Source: Castor canadensis (taxonomy: Eukaryota; Chordata; Mammalia; Rodentia; Castoridae). From it: a stretch of DNA of 64,000 nt. Position 1 is the first letter of the stretch. Every line of letters begins with the position of its first letter. Where the stretch lies: the NCBI RefSeq assembly GCF_047511655.1, contig NC_133397.1, forward strand, positions 122,539,308-122,603,307, written 5' to 3'. Position numbers and translations under genes: made by a program. Shown piece by piece: positions 35,463 through 46,084 of this stretch. Below the pieces are notes generated by a model. The model had not been told where the DNA came from. It worked only from the letters and a program-made list of their open reading frames with translations, and searched no databases.

Positions 35463-35841
35463 ATATTCTCCTACTCACAAAATCCATCCCTTTATATTCT
35501 TCACTTTCCTTGGTGTAAGGGTCAAGACATTAAAAAAAAAAAAAAAAAAAGGAAGGGTCAGTTGGGTCAGTTTTCCCTTTTGTAAGAAAATTCTACATTG
35601 GAATTTAAGTCTCCAGTAACTTCTTCTTGAGCTCCTTACTGTGGGCTTCATCCAAAGCCCTCTGCCCCATCCTTACCTTTCTCCCACAGGGACCACTCCC
35701 ACTCTTGTGATTTCAGTCACTGCTTCTCTGTAAACTCTCAACCTAAATCTTCAACTGTGGCCTGTCTTGTAGCATTAACTCTTACAGTATCAGTAGCTAT
35801 AATTTTTAAACACAAATTTTTAAATATTTATTTATTTACTA
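35463..35841. other. Unassigned, with an A-run
   Basis: No gene. Poly(A) at 35,531-35,550 with no recognisable body before it. Confidence 0.4.
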
Positions 35842-35915
35842 TTCTGGGGCTTGAACTCAGGGCCTTGTGCTTGCTAGACATACAGTCTACCATTTAAGCC
35901 ACTCCACCAGCCCTT
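35842..35915 (-). mobile_element. ID-like SINE, antisense
   Basis: 'tggggcttgaactcagggcc' followed by 'tttaagccactccaccagcc' is a complete ID unit in reverse complement. Confidence 0.88.
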
Positions 35916-35959
35916 TATTTTTAATTTTAGAGGCATTTTTCCAGCAAGAGCCACATAGC

Positions 35960-36165
35960 AACTTGTATATGCTAATGTAAGCACTTTACATATATTAACT
36001 TATTAACTATTCACAAAACCTTATGAGACCGTTACTGCTATTATCCCCTAGTTTAAAATGAGGAAGCTATGTGAAGTCTGGGTGGCTAAATAATCTGTCC
36101 AGTGTCCCCGGGTCAGTAAGTGGCAGCGCTAGGTACAAACCCAACACAGTGGGTCTTAAATGTCT
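35960..36165 (-). mobile_element. MIR relic, antisense
   Basis: 'tgtaagcactttacatatat', 'attatcccctagtttaaaat' and 'gtcagtaagtggcagcgcta' are MIR in reverse complement. Confidence 0.82.
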
Positions 36166-36287
36166 CTTTGAGAATTTGGTCATTCTTCACAGAAAAACAG
36201 AAAAAAAGCTTACCATAAACTTTTAGAGTATTCACAAATCTCCTAGACGTACACTTCAGATTCCAGGTTAAGAAGACCTATATTGGA

Positions 36288-36364
36288 TGGAGAATGATGG
36301 AAGGAGTGAATTCAACTATGATATATTGTAAGAACTTTTGTACATGTCACAATGTATCCCCAGT

Positions 36365-36396
<32 letters not shown>

Positions 36397-36427
36397 AGTT
36401 AAAAAATATCTACCTTGGGAAAAATAC
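36288..36427 (+). mobile_element. Short L1 3' end with (AAT)n tail and TSD
   Basis: The terminal L1 3' UTR (gtgaattcaactatgatata to tcacaatgtatccccagtat) is followed by about nine AAT units (36,366-36,392) and then about 35 bp that is not L1. The 12-bp word acctatattgga at 36,276-36,287 and 36,428-36,439 brackets everything. Confidence 0.78.
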
Positions 36428-36439
36428 ACCTATATTGGA

Positions 36440-37012
36440 AAGACCTGAATCATTACAAAAACACTAGTCAAAAGAAAAAAAGCTGTATTTAATAGTCTAA
36501 TTTTATTGAGCAAGGTAATTCTTTAGGGAACATAATTTCTGCTTTCAGAAAAGTAAGTGAATCTTATCATAAATGGTGAACATCCATTTATGAGCAGAAC
36601 ACAAATGCACTGAATGACTCCAAATCCAGACAACATGTAAACAAATGATTATTGAACAATGCAATAATGACAAAAATTGTAACCTTTGTGGATTTGTGGG
36701 GAATAACAGAAAAGAAAAAGATGGAAATGAGCAAAGAAATCAGATTTAAAACCCCGATTATAGTCAGGTAAACAAAAATCCATTTAAGGTATGGCTAGTG
36801 AGATTCTAACCTAAGAGTGGAATTGCCAGTGGTCAAAGGTCATCAAAGTGGAAAACAACTGCCCACGTTTAGGGGCTGATTAGATGGAGATGGAAGGGGA
36901 TGAAGAGCAGCTTGGGGATTTCAAGGTAGGGTTCGTAGGTGTAGAGACGCCACTGAGACAAGGCAGAAGAAACAGTCTGTTTGGACATGTTGCATATACG
37001 GTGGGAGTCAGG
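36440..37012. other. Unassigned sequence
   Basis: No gene or repeat recognised. Confidence 0.4.
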
Positions 37013-37090
37013 TGTTATAGTTTGGATCTGGAATTTCCTCCAAGGATTCTTGCATTGAAGGCCTGATCCACAGTGCAGCAGAGGTCATGC
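37013..37090 (+). mobile_element. Possible 5' piece of a MaLR-like LTR
   Basis: 'tgttatagtttggatctgga' followed by a decayed 'gaaggcctgatccacagtgc' resembles the start of the same LTR family seen at 51,667. The remainder is not recognisable. Confidence 0.5.
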
Positions 37091-38107
37091 TGCAGCACTG
37101 AGATGCAATTTCTTCTCCAGGGGACTTCAGTTCTGGCTTTAAACCTTTCCAACTCATTACATGAGCCCACCCCATCACCTTCTTCAAAGTAAACTGATTT
37201 TTATGTTAACCTTATCTGCAAAATACTTTCCCCACTCACACCAAATAAGGATGTGACTAAGCAACTGGGTACTATAGCTTAGCCAGTGACACATAAAACT
37301 ATCTCCAGACTGAAGAAAAAACCCAACCCTCAATGGGAAAATAAAGTTTGTAAATATTGCCAAGCAGTCAGAGAAGTAGAGCACCTGAAAAAGAGTTCAT
37401 AGGAACCAAAAATGCAGAGGCCATTCCAATGATAAACAGGTCTAAATCTGCTCATGAATTTTGGCATTTAGTAATTAATTGTGACCTGCCACTATCTGTC
37501 TCAGTGGGATGTAGGGAAAGGGACTAGGTTGCAGTGGTTGAAAAGTGAAATGATGAGGAAGTAAAAAAAGTGAGATGAGGAAGTAAAAGCATGATTGCAG
37601 TATGAGAAACAGTAATGGAAAAGTTCCAAATGAAAAAGTTTTTCCCTTCCTTCTATTGGGGCTTCCCCATTATCAAATTATTTGGGCTTTCCCCGAGGGT
37701 CACACCACTTCCGGAAGGGGCAGCCCTGCAACAGGTGCAGTAATGGCTGTTTAGATGCCAAGCATTATGAGAATTATTCTCATAATGTCAAGCAGAACTG
37801 ATCATTTTTGAGCCTCGACGAAACCTGTAGCAGCCAAAATGTACTGAGTGTGCATCTTGTGTAAAAGGCCAAGCTAAGACTGGTGAAAAGAGGACAGAGT
37901 GAGAGGTGACCACCAGAGTCCAATGATAAAATACAGTTCTCCAAAGATTAGTGTTAACTGACGTTGTTCCTTTCACTTGAATTGGCAATCAGTCCTAACA
38001 TTTGCTTGGCACTGGAGATAAAGAGAAACATGAGCTACTAATCATGTCCTCTGACATCCAAGGATTTATATTTAACTGTATGCTTGTTGGTTGGTTGCAC
38101 CCATAGG
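37091..38107. other. Unassigned, contains a palindrome
   Basis: No gene or repeat placed. See the separate entry for the palindrome. Confidence 0.4.
37763..37787. repeat. 25-bp near-perfect palindrome
   Basis: cattatgagaat and its exact reverse complement attctcataatg are separated by one base. Confidence 0.92.
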
Positions 38108-38312
38108 TAGGCAGGACAACTCAGAGGTTAAAAGCCTGGAGTCAAATGGGGTCACCCAGGGTCAAGCTCACATCTAAACACTCTGAATTTTAGTTTTCTC
38201 TTTAATTAGATAAGCTATGTATCTCCTAAGGTATTGAACCAATGAGATGAGAAAATTTAAAGTATCTAGTATGGTTTTTAGTATATGGAAGATAATCAAT
38301 TAAAGGAAGTGA
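38108..38312 (+). mobile_element. MIR relic
   Basis: 'cagaggttaaaagcctggag' (tRNA-like head), 'gaattttagttttctcttta' and the end 'tatggaagataatcaatta' keep MIR order across about 200 bp. Confidence 0.7.
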
Positions 38313-39085
38313 CTTATTATTACAACATTTCATCTAAACTTATTTAATAAGTAACACTGAGACTCCAAAAGAATGTCTCAGGCTGATGAGTATGCAGGTT
38401 AGGAATCAAAACTCAGAATGCTTTAACTGGGAGAACCAGGCTTCTAAATATTTCCAGAACATGTGCTAATGTATTTTTCATGTTCTTCACAATAGTCTTA
38501 AATTTTCAAAAAGTTTAGTCAGTTGACACTATTTTTACTAGAATAATAAAAAAAAGCTACAATTTTCTCTATTTCCTTTTAAGACCTGAAAATAATGTCG
38601 TTAGTCTGTCTTAGCAGCAACTATTATTCTTTGCTTTTCACTAGAATATACTGTCTTAAAAAAAAGCCAACTAAATACACCTGCTTCAGAATACCCTTAA
38701 TTGCCTTTTACTTTCTCCTTTTTTTTCTTTTCTATAATACAGGGACACAGTTCTCCCTGCTTTTGAAGAATGTAGCATTGACTTAATTCCTTCTTGGCTC
38801 ATCTCTATTTTCCAGTATTGAGGGATCACACTGATACACTGTAACTGCACTTGATCAGTGGGCCAACCCTGACTTTCATAGTACTCAAAGGAAACAAATG
38901 AAGCAGAGGGATTACTTGGTGGCCTGGCTCTAGCAGTGGAAGAGGCTGCTGCAAGTACACTCCAAGTAGTCAAATCTTTGGCTATTCACTGGAGTGAAAA
39001 ATTCATCAGACATTGTATTCTACCCTATAAATCTTAAGATGCTTTCACATTCATCTCTACTGATCTCTGAAACAGAAGATATTAT
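38313..39085. other. Unassigned sequence
   Basis: No gene. The reverse 95-codon frame at 38,686-38,973 has no family features. Confidence 0.4.
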
Positions 39086-39087
39086 GG

Positions 39088-39270
39088 GAAAAGCTTAAAT
39101 TTTGGAGTAAAAAAATAACTGGGCTTCATCATTTACTAGCTTTTTGTCTTTGGTTAGTTACTTTAACCTTCCCTAATTTCAATATACTGACCTGTAAAAT
39201 GTCACAACCTACCAAGATTGTGACTATGGTAAGGGATAACTAAAAGATACCTAACTTACAGCATGCTCTA
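39088..39270 (+). mobile_element. MIR relic
   Basis: 'atcatttactagctttttgt', 'ggttagttactttaaccttc' and 'ctgacctgtaaaatgtcac' follow MIR in sense. Confidence 0.78.
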
Positions 39271-39412
39271 AGCAAGATTTCTCCTGTGATCCTGATTTTG
39301 ACTTGACAGGTGTTCTTTACCTTCACTAATTCAATTAATGGTAGACATTTAATTAATGATGAGGCAAATTAGAGCTAATGACTTATTATTTCATTATTAC
39401 TTTTATTATTTT

Positions 39413-39601
39413 GCTGTGCTGGGGCTTGAACTCAGGGCCTACACCTTGAGCCACTCCACCAGCCCTTTTTTGTGATTGTATTTTTTGAGATAGGGTCTCA
39501 TGAACTATTTGCCTGGGCTGGCTTCAAACCACAATGCTTCTGATTTCTGCCTCTTGAGTGGCTAGGATCACAGGTGGGAGCTATCATTGCCTGGCTCTGC
39601 G
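39413..39601 (-). mobile_element. B1-ID dimeric SINE, antisense, with TSD
   Basis: Antisense ID unit (tggggcttgaactcagggcc) then antisense B1-like unit (gtggctaggatcacaggtgg). Flanked by ttattatttt at 39,403-39,412 and 39,602-39,611. Confidence 0.88.
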
Positions 39602-39789
39602 TTATTATTTTAAACAAGTAACCTTCCATTTGAAAATGATTTTAGATCATAGCATGCCATTTTGGGAAAATGCAATTACATAATGGAATACAGAGGTACT
39701 GGTAATTGAAGTGTTAACAAGAGATTTGTTCTAAGTGTTAGGAATGTTTTGAGTGTATGTTTGGTATACACTGAGTTTTGTTTGTTAAA

Positions 39790-40140
39790 TTTAACCGTGA
39801 AATTTACAGATCTTAAGTGTAAAACTGGATAGATTTTGACAACCACATATACCCACGTATCCAGCAACCAGTCAAGATTATCACTTTAGATAGTTCCCTA
39901 CAGAGCCCTTCCAGTCAAGCCTCAGCCTCACAGGCAGCTACCTACTCTGCCTGTTTTTAAATGCACACAAATTACTTTAACCAATATTTCTTCCTTTGTG
40001 TCTGGCTTTTGTTGATCAATATGTTTCTGTGATTCACCCAGCATTCAGTGTGCATCAGTAGTTTACTTTTGATTGCTTATAGTATAGTATTCTACTGTGC
40101 GACTACATGCACAGTAGATGAATTTTTAAAGCCTGTCCTT
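39790..40140 (-). mobile_element. Old L1 (L1M) 3' end, antisense
   Basis: 'cagcaaccagtcaagattat', 'ttgtgtctggcttttgttga', 'tgtgcatcagtagtttactt' and 'tatagtatagtattctactg' follow the antisense 3' end of old mammalian L1s. Continues after an interruption at 40,600. Confidence 0.82.
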
Positions 40141-40599
40141 TGGATGGTCTTAAATAAAACTCATAAGAGGCCACTGTTTTGGACTAAGGTCCTACTCCAA
40201 CAGACCATACTAAAATTTGAAATGGAGTTGTCCATGCTAAAGTACCCCAAACGCAAGCTATGTTGTTATCTGACCCGAGAATTCAGGAGAAAGGCATAGC
40301 AACCAAATTTTCCAAATAGTCCTGTTTCAGCTAGCAGGAGAGTGATGTTCCCTCTGCTTTAATCTTTACCAAGAAGTTAGCCTGAAGTTAACCAGTTATT
40401 TTGTCTATTGTTGCCTTGTGTGTCCCTGCCTTACATGGAAACTAATTTTGAAATAACTAATTTCTTTTTGCTTCATTTCTCTTTTCTTTAGCCCTTTTAT
40501 CGCTATAAAGCCAACCTCTTCTACTGAACTCATTGAGACATTTACTCTATTTTAATGAGGAGTAGCCTGATTCTAAAATAAACACATGTCATAATTTTG
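40141..40599. other. Unidentified insertion splitting an L1 relic
   Basis: About 460 bp with no L1 similarity lies between two collinear halves of the antisense L1. It contains 'tcgctataaagccaacctct' (TATA-like) near 40,501 and 'ttctaaaataaacacatg' (AATAAA) near 40,573, an arrangement that would fit a solo LTR, but I cannot match a family or find TG...CA ends. An 83-codon frame at 40,048-40,299 crosses its left edge and is chance. Confidence 0.5.
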
Positions 40600-41206
40600 T
40601 CCTCTGACATTTAGACGGTTTCCACTGGGGCTCTAATGAGTAAAACTGTTAAACTCTTCTGCATGTCTATTTGCAAGCATAGGTATTCATTCTGGATAAA
40701 TAGTCAGGAGCCATATGGTTTAGGTGGTAGGTGTATTCATATTTAGCTCCCAAACAGGTCTTCAAAGTCCTTTTACTACTTATTTTATACCACTACAGTG
40801 TTGTGTGAGAGTTCCAGGTGTCCCTGTCCTTTCCAACACTTAGTGGTGTCAATATTTTCAATTTTAGCCACTCTCATGGGTGTTAAGAATCTCATTGTCA
40901 CATTAATTTGCATTTTTCTAACGACTAATGATGTTGAGTACATTTTCCTATGCTTACTAGCCATGGATAAATCTCTAAAGTGTCATTCAAGTGTTTTTAA
41001 AATTGGAGTGTCTTATTTTAAGTAGTAGGATTTATTTATTTGGATACAAGTCCTTTAATAGATATGTTTTTGAATATTTTCTCTCATCTGTGGTTTTACT
41101 TTTCATTTTCTGAACATCGTTTTATTCAATAATTTTTAATTTTGATGAAGTCAAATTTATCGGTTTTTCATTTAAGGTTAATGAGTTAATGCTTTTTTTG
41201 TGCCTT
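40600..41206 (-). mobile_element. Old L1 (L1M), antisense, continued
   Basis: 'tttagccactctcatgggtg', 'taatttgcatttttctaacg', 'ggatacaagtcctttaatag' and 'tttaattttgatgaagtcaa' follow antisense L1 ORF2 order. Confidence 0.85.
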
Positions 41207-41221
41207 CTGTAAGAAGTTTTC

Positions 41222-41303
41222 TTTTTTTTTAGTACTCACATTTGAACTTGTGGCTTCACACTTGCTGGGCAGGTGTTCTAGCACTTGAGCCATGGTCCAG
41301 CCC
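41222..41303 (-). mobile_element. ID-like SINE, antisense, with TSD
   Basis: Poly(T), 'cacatttgaacttgtggctt' and 'gcacttgagccatggtccag'. Flanks share 13 of 15 bases: ctgtaagaagttttc at 41,207-41,221 and ctgtaaaaatttttc at 41,304-41,318. Confidence 0.87.
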
Positions 41304-41318
41304 CTGTAAAAATTTTTC

Positions 41319-41664
41319 AATTTGTTCTTTAGTTTTTTAAAATTGATCAGGTAAGGAATAAGAATGTATTTCAAGCATACAGATATTAAAATTCAGCAAA
41401 CTGTTTCAGGCATACATTTTACATTCAAGAAGCAAATACATTATACCTTAAAGTTTACACTATTTTAAAATTTTACACACAAATATAAGCTCAGAGTGGC
41501 CACACAGGATAGTATAACCGAAGTAACCAGCTCTGCTCTTTGCCTTTATCATGACTGTACTGTAGCTTACATTGAATCTCTTATTTAAACAAAGGACTAT
41601 GCAGTGTCAAATGGGTTAGAGATATGACCTGCACCTGAGCAAACCTTCATTTGTTAACATTACA
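41319..41664. other. Unassigned sequence
   Basis: No gene or repeat recognised. Confidence 0.4.
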
Positions 41665-41975
41665 AATCCTAAACCAAAGGTTGGTGATCTTTCTCTGTAA
41701 AGGACCAATCTTTCTTCTGATAGGAAGTGTTTCAGCCTTTGCAGTCATTATTGTCTATTGTAACTTACTCAGCTCAGCTGTCAGTGTGAAGGCAGCCACC
41801 GGCAATGCATGAACAAGTGGGAATGAATGAATCCCAACAAATTTTTATTACAGACACTGAGATACTGTTTTGATGTTTCCAGCCATTGAACTGTGTAAAA
41901 GTCATTCTTAGCTCATGGATGCACAAAAACAGGCAGCATGCAGATTTGGTCTCGGATTTCTGACCCCACAGCCCA
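41665..41975 (+). mobile_element. hAT-type DNA transposon relic
   Basis: 'gttggtgatctttctctgta', 'agtgtttcagcctttgcagt', 'ccaacaaatttttattacag' and 'aacaggcagcatgcagattt' follow a common mammalian hAT-type repeat consensus. Family name not certain. Confidence 0.8.
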
Positions 41976-42421
41976 GGGCAAGCTCAGTTTTTGCCAGTGC
42001 TCATTGCTGCCCCCTCTTTATTTCTGGCTCCCCTCCACACTGCTGGAGCAGCCATTTGGGTGCTAGGCTCTAGACTTTGTCTCCTGTGTGCGGCAGCTGG
42101 GACTGTACACTGAGCTCAGGGCAAAGAGATTTTTGCCCAAACCCCAAGGACAAAAATTATCTTGTCTACTCTGAGTTTTTGTATTTGCTTTGCTTTTGGT
42201 CTTTGGATTTCTTAAATTTCTTATCAGCTCAATTTTACACCTTATTCAGCATCTGGTGCTGTTTGAAGGAGGATTTTTAGCTTATTAGGGCATTTGGCAT
42301 TTTGCTAGAAACAGATCCACTAAGTGCAAGCGAGTTGTATTCACAGTACTTAAAAGCACTGTGTTCCTCACCCTCTTTATCTTACAATTTTTTCAAAAAT
42401 TTGGAGATGAAAGTCTGACTG
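41976..42421. other. Unassigned sequence
   Basis: No gene or repeat recognised. Confidence 0.4.
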
Positions 42422-42617
42422 TTTTTTGGTGTGGTACTGGGACTTGAACTCAGGGCCTACACCTTGAGTCACTCCACCAGCCCTTTCTTTGTGTGTGGCG
42501 GGTTTTTTCAAGATAGGGTCTTAAGAACTATTGTCTAGGCTGGCTTCAAACCATTATCTTCTTGATCTCTGCCTCCTAAGTAGGTAGGATTACAGGCATG
42601 AGCCACCAGCACCTGGC
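42422..42617 (-). mobile_element. B1-ID dimeric SINE, antisense
   Basis: Antisense ID unit (actgggacttgaactcaggg) then antisense B1-like unit (aggattacaggcatgagcca). Confidence 0.9.
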
Positions 42618-42679
42618 AGTCCTAGACTTTTTGATCCACTTCTAGAAGTTGTATGTTACCTCAAAAACTGTTATGTAAG

Positions 42680-42776
42680 CTTTTTTTTTTTTTTTTTTGG
42701 TGATACTGAGTTTGAACTCAGGGCCTCACGCTTGCTAGGCAGGTGCTGAACTACCTGAGCCACTCTGCCAGCTCCT
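42680..42776 (-). mobile_element. ID-like SINE, antisense
   Basis: A 20-nt T-run, then 'ctgagtttgaactcagggcc' and 'ctacctgagccactctgcca'. Confidence 0.9.
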
Positions 42777-43173
42777 CCCCTACCACCAGTAATATTGTCA
42801 ATATTGGTAAGATTGACTCAATGCTGTTTGACCACTTGAAATACCTGTAAATGAAAACAGAAACGTCTATCAAGGCTTAATTACTGTTTAATTATAAACA
42901 GAACCTAGACGTATTTATCTGTTTCTTAAAAAATGATAAAAGATTTAAAATTTATTAAATCAGTAAGAAATACCAAATAAGAGGAAATAACATTTGAAAT
43001 GACTGAAGATTACTACATCTATTCAATCTAGTTTGATGTGGTTAAGACTTAATAGGCCATCCCTGGTCTTTAAGAAGGATCACTCAAGTTTTATTCTGCT
43101 TATATGCTCTTAACTTTTCACATTAGCACAATTTCTGAAACTCTCTAAATGATGTGGGTGTGATCTTAGAAAT
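42777..43173. other. Unassigned sequence
   Basis: No gene or repeat recognised. Confidence 0.4.
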
Positions 43174-43182
43174 AGTTCCTGA

Positions 43183-43280
43183 GGATTGGTGGAGTGGCTC
43201 AAGTGGTAGAGAATCTGCCTTGCATGTGTGAAGCTCTGACTTCAAACCCCAGTACCACCAAAAAAAAAAAAAAAAAAAAA
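43183..43280 (+). mobile_element. ID-like SINE with TSD and long A tail
   Basis: ID unit (gtggctcaagtggtagagaa; cttcaaaccccagtaccacc) with a 22-nt A tail, flanked by agttcctga at 43,174-43,182 and 43,281-43,289. The exact TSD and pure tail suggest a relatively recent insertion. Confidence 0.93.
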
Positions 43281-44027
43281 AGTTCCTGATTCTGGTAAGT
43301 TTTTCTTATAAGCACAACTTTTCCAAATAGAAACTTAATGCTGTCAACTTGATTTTAAGTGTCATTTGGTTGTAATCTGTAGACAAATTCCAAACTCTTT
43401 GGTACTTTCTTGATGATAATACAATTAAAACACACTAACAAACTTTCTTCACTATCAACTTAATTTAGGCTTTCACATTTTATTTTAGCCCATTATCAAA
43501 TGTATGGTTTGCAAATATTTTCTCCCATTCTATTGTCTCTTCACTGTTTCTTTTGCTGTGCAGAAGCTTTTAAGTTTGATATAAGACCATTTGTCAATTT
43601 TTGCTGTTTCCTATGCTTTTGGGTTTCTCTCCAGAAAATCACTGCCCATACCATTATCAAGAAGTGTTTCCTGTTTTCTTACAGTAGTTTCTAAGTTTCA
43701 GGTCTTGGATCCATCTTGAGTTGATCTTGTACAGCGCGAGAGTAGGGTTCGAGTTTGTTTTCTACATGTGAATATCCAGTTTTCCTAGCACCATTTGTCT
43801 AAGAGGCTGTTCTTTCTCCAATGTGTTCTTGGAGAAACAAGAACACATTGAGAACTGGTTGAGAATCAGTTGGTTAGACAGAGGGCTTATTTATGAATCT
43901 CTTAATTTTTTTCATTTGTTTGTTCTCTAACTTCTTCTTTAGTTTATGTGTATTCTATGCCAATACCACACACAGTTCTGGTAACTATGGCTCTATAGTA
44001 TGTCTTGAAAACAGATATTGTGATGTC

Positions 44028-44246
44028 TTTTTTTTTTTGTAGTACTGGGGTTTGAACTCAGGGCTTTGCACTTGCAAAGTAGGCACTCTACCACTTGAGC
44101 AACACCTCCAGTCCATTTTTCTTTGGTTATTTTGGAGATGGGGGTCTCTAGAACTATTTGCCAAGGCTGGTCTCAAACCTCAATCCTCCCTACCTCAGCC
44201 TCACAAGTAGCTAGGATTATAGGTGTAAGCCACCCCAGGGCCTGGC
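44028..44246 (-). mobile_element. B1-ID dimeric SINE, antisense, inside L1
   Basis: Poly(T), antisense ID unit (ggggtttgaactcagggctt; accacttgagcaacacctcc), then antisense B1-like unit (taggattataggtgtaagcc). Confidence 0.9.
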
Positions 44247-44996
44247 TTGCTTTTTGTTCGGGATTCTTTGACTATTAATGGTCTTTTGTGTTTCCATATG
44301 GATTTTAAAACTTTTTTTCCCCCTAGTTTTGCAAAGAATTTCATTGGTATTTTCATAGGGATTATATTGAATCTGTAGATTGTTTTGAGTAACACAGATG
44401 TTTTAACAATATTTTCAATCCATGAACTTGGGATGTCTTGTGTGTGGGGGGGCCTTTCTCAATTTCTTCATTAGTATTTTGTAATTTTCATTGTAGAGGT
44501 CTTTCACTTTAAGTTCATTCTGAGGCATTTATAAGCTATTGTGAATGCAATTGTTTTTGTGATTGTTTTCTCAAATTCATTATTGTTATAAACTACTGAG
44601 TTTGTATGTTGACTTTGTATCCTGCTACTTTACTAAATTCATTAGTTCTAATAGTCTTGGTGGACTCCTCAGGATTTTCTTTCTGTATACAATATCATCT
44701 GCAAGTAGATCACGTGACTTCCTCTTTGTATGCCTTTTCTCTCTTGCCTAACTGCTCTAAAATGCTTAGTACAATTTAGGATAAGAGTGGTGAGAGTGGA
44801 CCCCTTGCCTAATTCCTAATCTTAGAGGAAATGCTTTCAGCTTCCCCCATTTTGTATGGCATTAGCTTTGGTTTTGTTACATTAGCCTTTATTACATCAA
44901 TGTCCAATGGTTCCTTAATTTGTTCAGGTCTTTTATGATGAAGGGATGTTGACTTTTATTAAATGAGATGATCATATGATTTGTCATCTTCATTAC

Positions 44997-45088
44997 ATTT
45001 TTTGGTACTAGGGCCTAGGGACTGATCTCAGGGCCTCATGCTTGCTAGGCAAGTGCCCTCTACCACTTGAGTCATGCCCTAAGCTCAA
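44997..45088 (-). mobile_element. ID-like SINE, antisense, inside L1
   Basis: 'gggactgatctcagggcctc' and 'accacttgagtcatgcccta' form a diverged ID unit. Confidence 0.87.
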
Positions 45089-45399
45089 TAATAATCTTTC
45101 TAATGAGCTGTTGAATTTGATTTGCTAGCCATTTTGTTGAGAATTTTTGCATCTATGCTCATCAGGTAGTTTTTTTCTTTCTTTTCTTGTTCTTCCACTT
45201 TTCCTTCCTTCTTTTTTGTTGTGTCCTTATCTGGTTTTGGTAACAGGGTTAACGGTGGCCTTAAAGAGTAAGTCTGAAAGGATTCCCTCCATTTAAGTTC
45301 TTTGAAATAGTTTAAGAACTGGTATTAGTTTTTTGTTAAGTTTGGTAAAACTGAACAATGAAGTCTTCTGCATACTGGACTTTTCCTAAAGGCAGTTAA

Positions 45400-45830
45400 A
45401 ACTAATGTGATGCTTCAGGATGGGGACTAGACATTTCAGAAAAACCAATCATCTGATAGAGGGCTGGGACTTTAAGAGATGTGATATCAGCCTAACCACC
45501 AGGGAAGGGATAATACATAGAGACTGAGTTGAACTGCATGGCCAATGATTCAATTATATGTATGTAATATAACCCTATGAAAACTCTGAACACCAAAGTT
45601 CAGATGCACTCACATGGAGAGGACATAGAAACTTCACATTAAGGCCCTTCCCATAACTCTTGACTGCTTTCTATTATGGTTGTAATCACAACCATAGAGC
45701 ATTCCTAAATTTTGTGAGTTGTTCTATTTAATTATTGAAACACAGAGAATTGTAGGGATCCTCTACATTTGTTAGTAGCACGTCTGAAGTGGCCATAACT
45801 CTGGAAAACTCTTAAGTTTGAAGCTAGAAT
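45400..45830 (+). mobile_element. Possible ancient LTR-like relic
   Basis: 'atataaccctatgaaaactc' and 'tcacatggagaggacataga' recall a mammalian LTR consensus with the blocks 'cctccataaaaaccc' and 'tgcccagagagggcatgg', but divergence is high and I cannot name it or find edges. Contains the small palindrome tatggttgtaatcacaacca at about 45,674. Confidence 0.4.
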
Positions 45831-46084
45831 CTGAAGTGGGGATAGTCTTACAAATTATGTCCTTAATCTATTATATCACCTAACTCTAGGTAGTATCAGA
45901 ACTATATTGTAAAGGTTTATTATTACTTGTACCTTGTGCTACTTTCATTACCTCTAAGTTTATCTAGAAGCTGCAAGAATTTTTAAAGGACAAACCTACT
46001 TTGCATTATATAATGGGAAAAAAAGCATTGTAATTGTAGATACTGTGATTACTTCTAAAGTAAATAAAATATCAGGCATATTTT
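45831..46084. other. Unassigned sequence
   Basis: No gene or repeat recognised. Confidence 0.4.

Larger units (their letters stand above)
43490..45380 (-). mobile_element. Old L1 (L1MA/MB-like) ORF2 relic, antisense
   Basis: 'tgcaaatattttctcccatt', 'tgtgcagaagcttttaagtt', 'ttggatccatcttgagttga', 'ccaataccacacacagttct', 'attcatattgaatctgtag'-type and 'acatcaatgtccaatggttc' blocks run in antisense L1 ORF2 order for 1.9 kb. Two SINEs interrupt it at 44,028-44,246 and 44,997-45,088. No intact frame. Confidence 0.87.
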
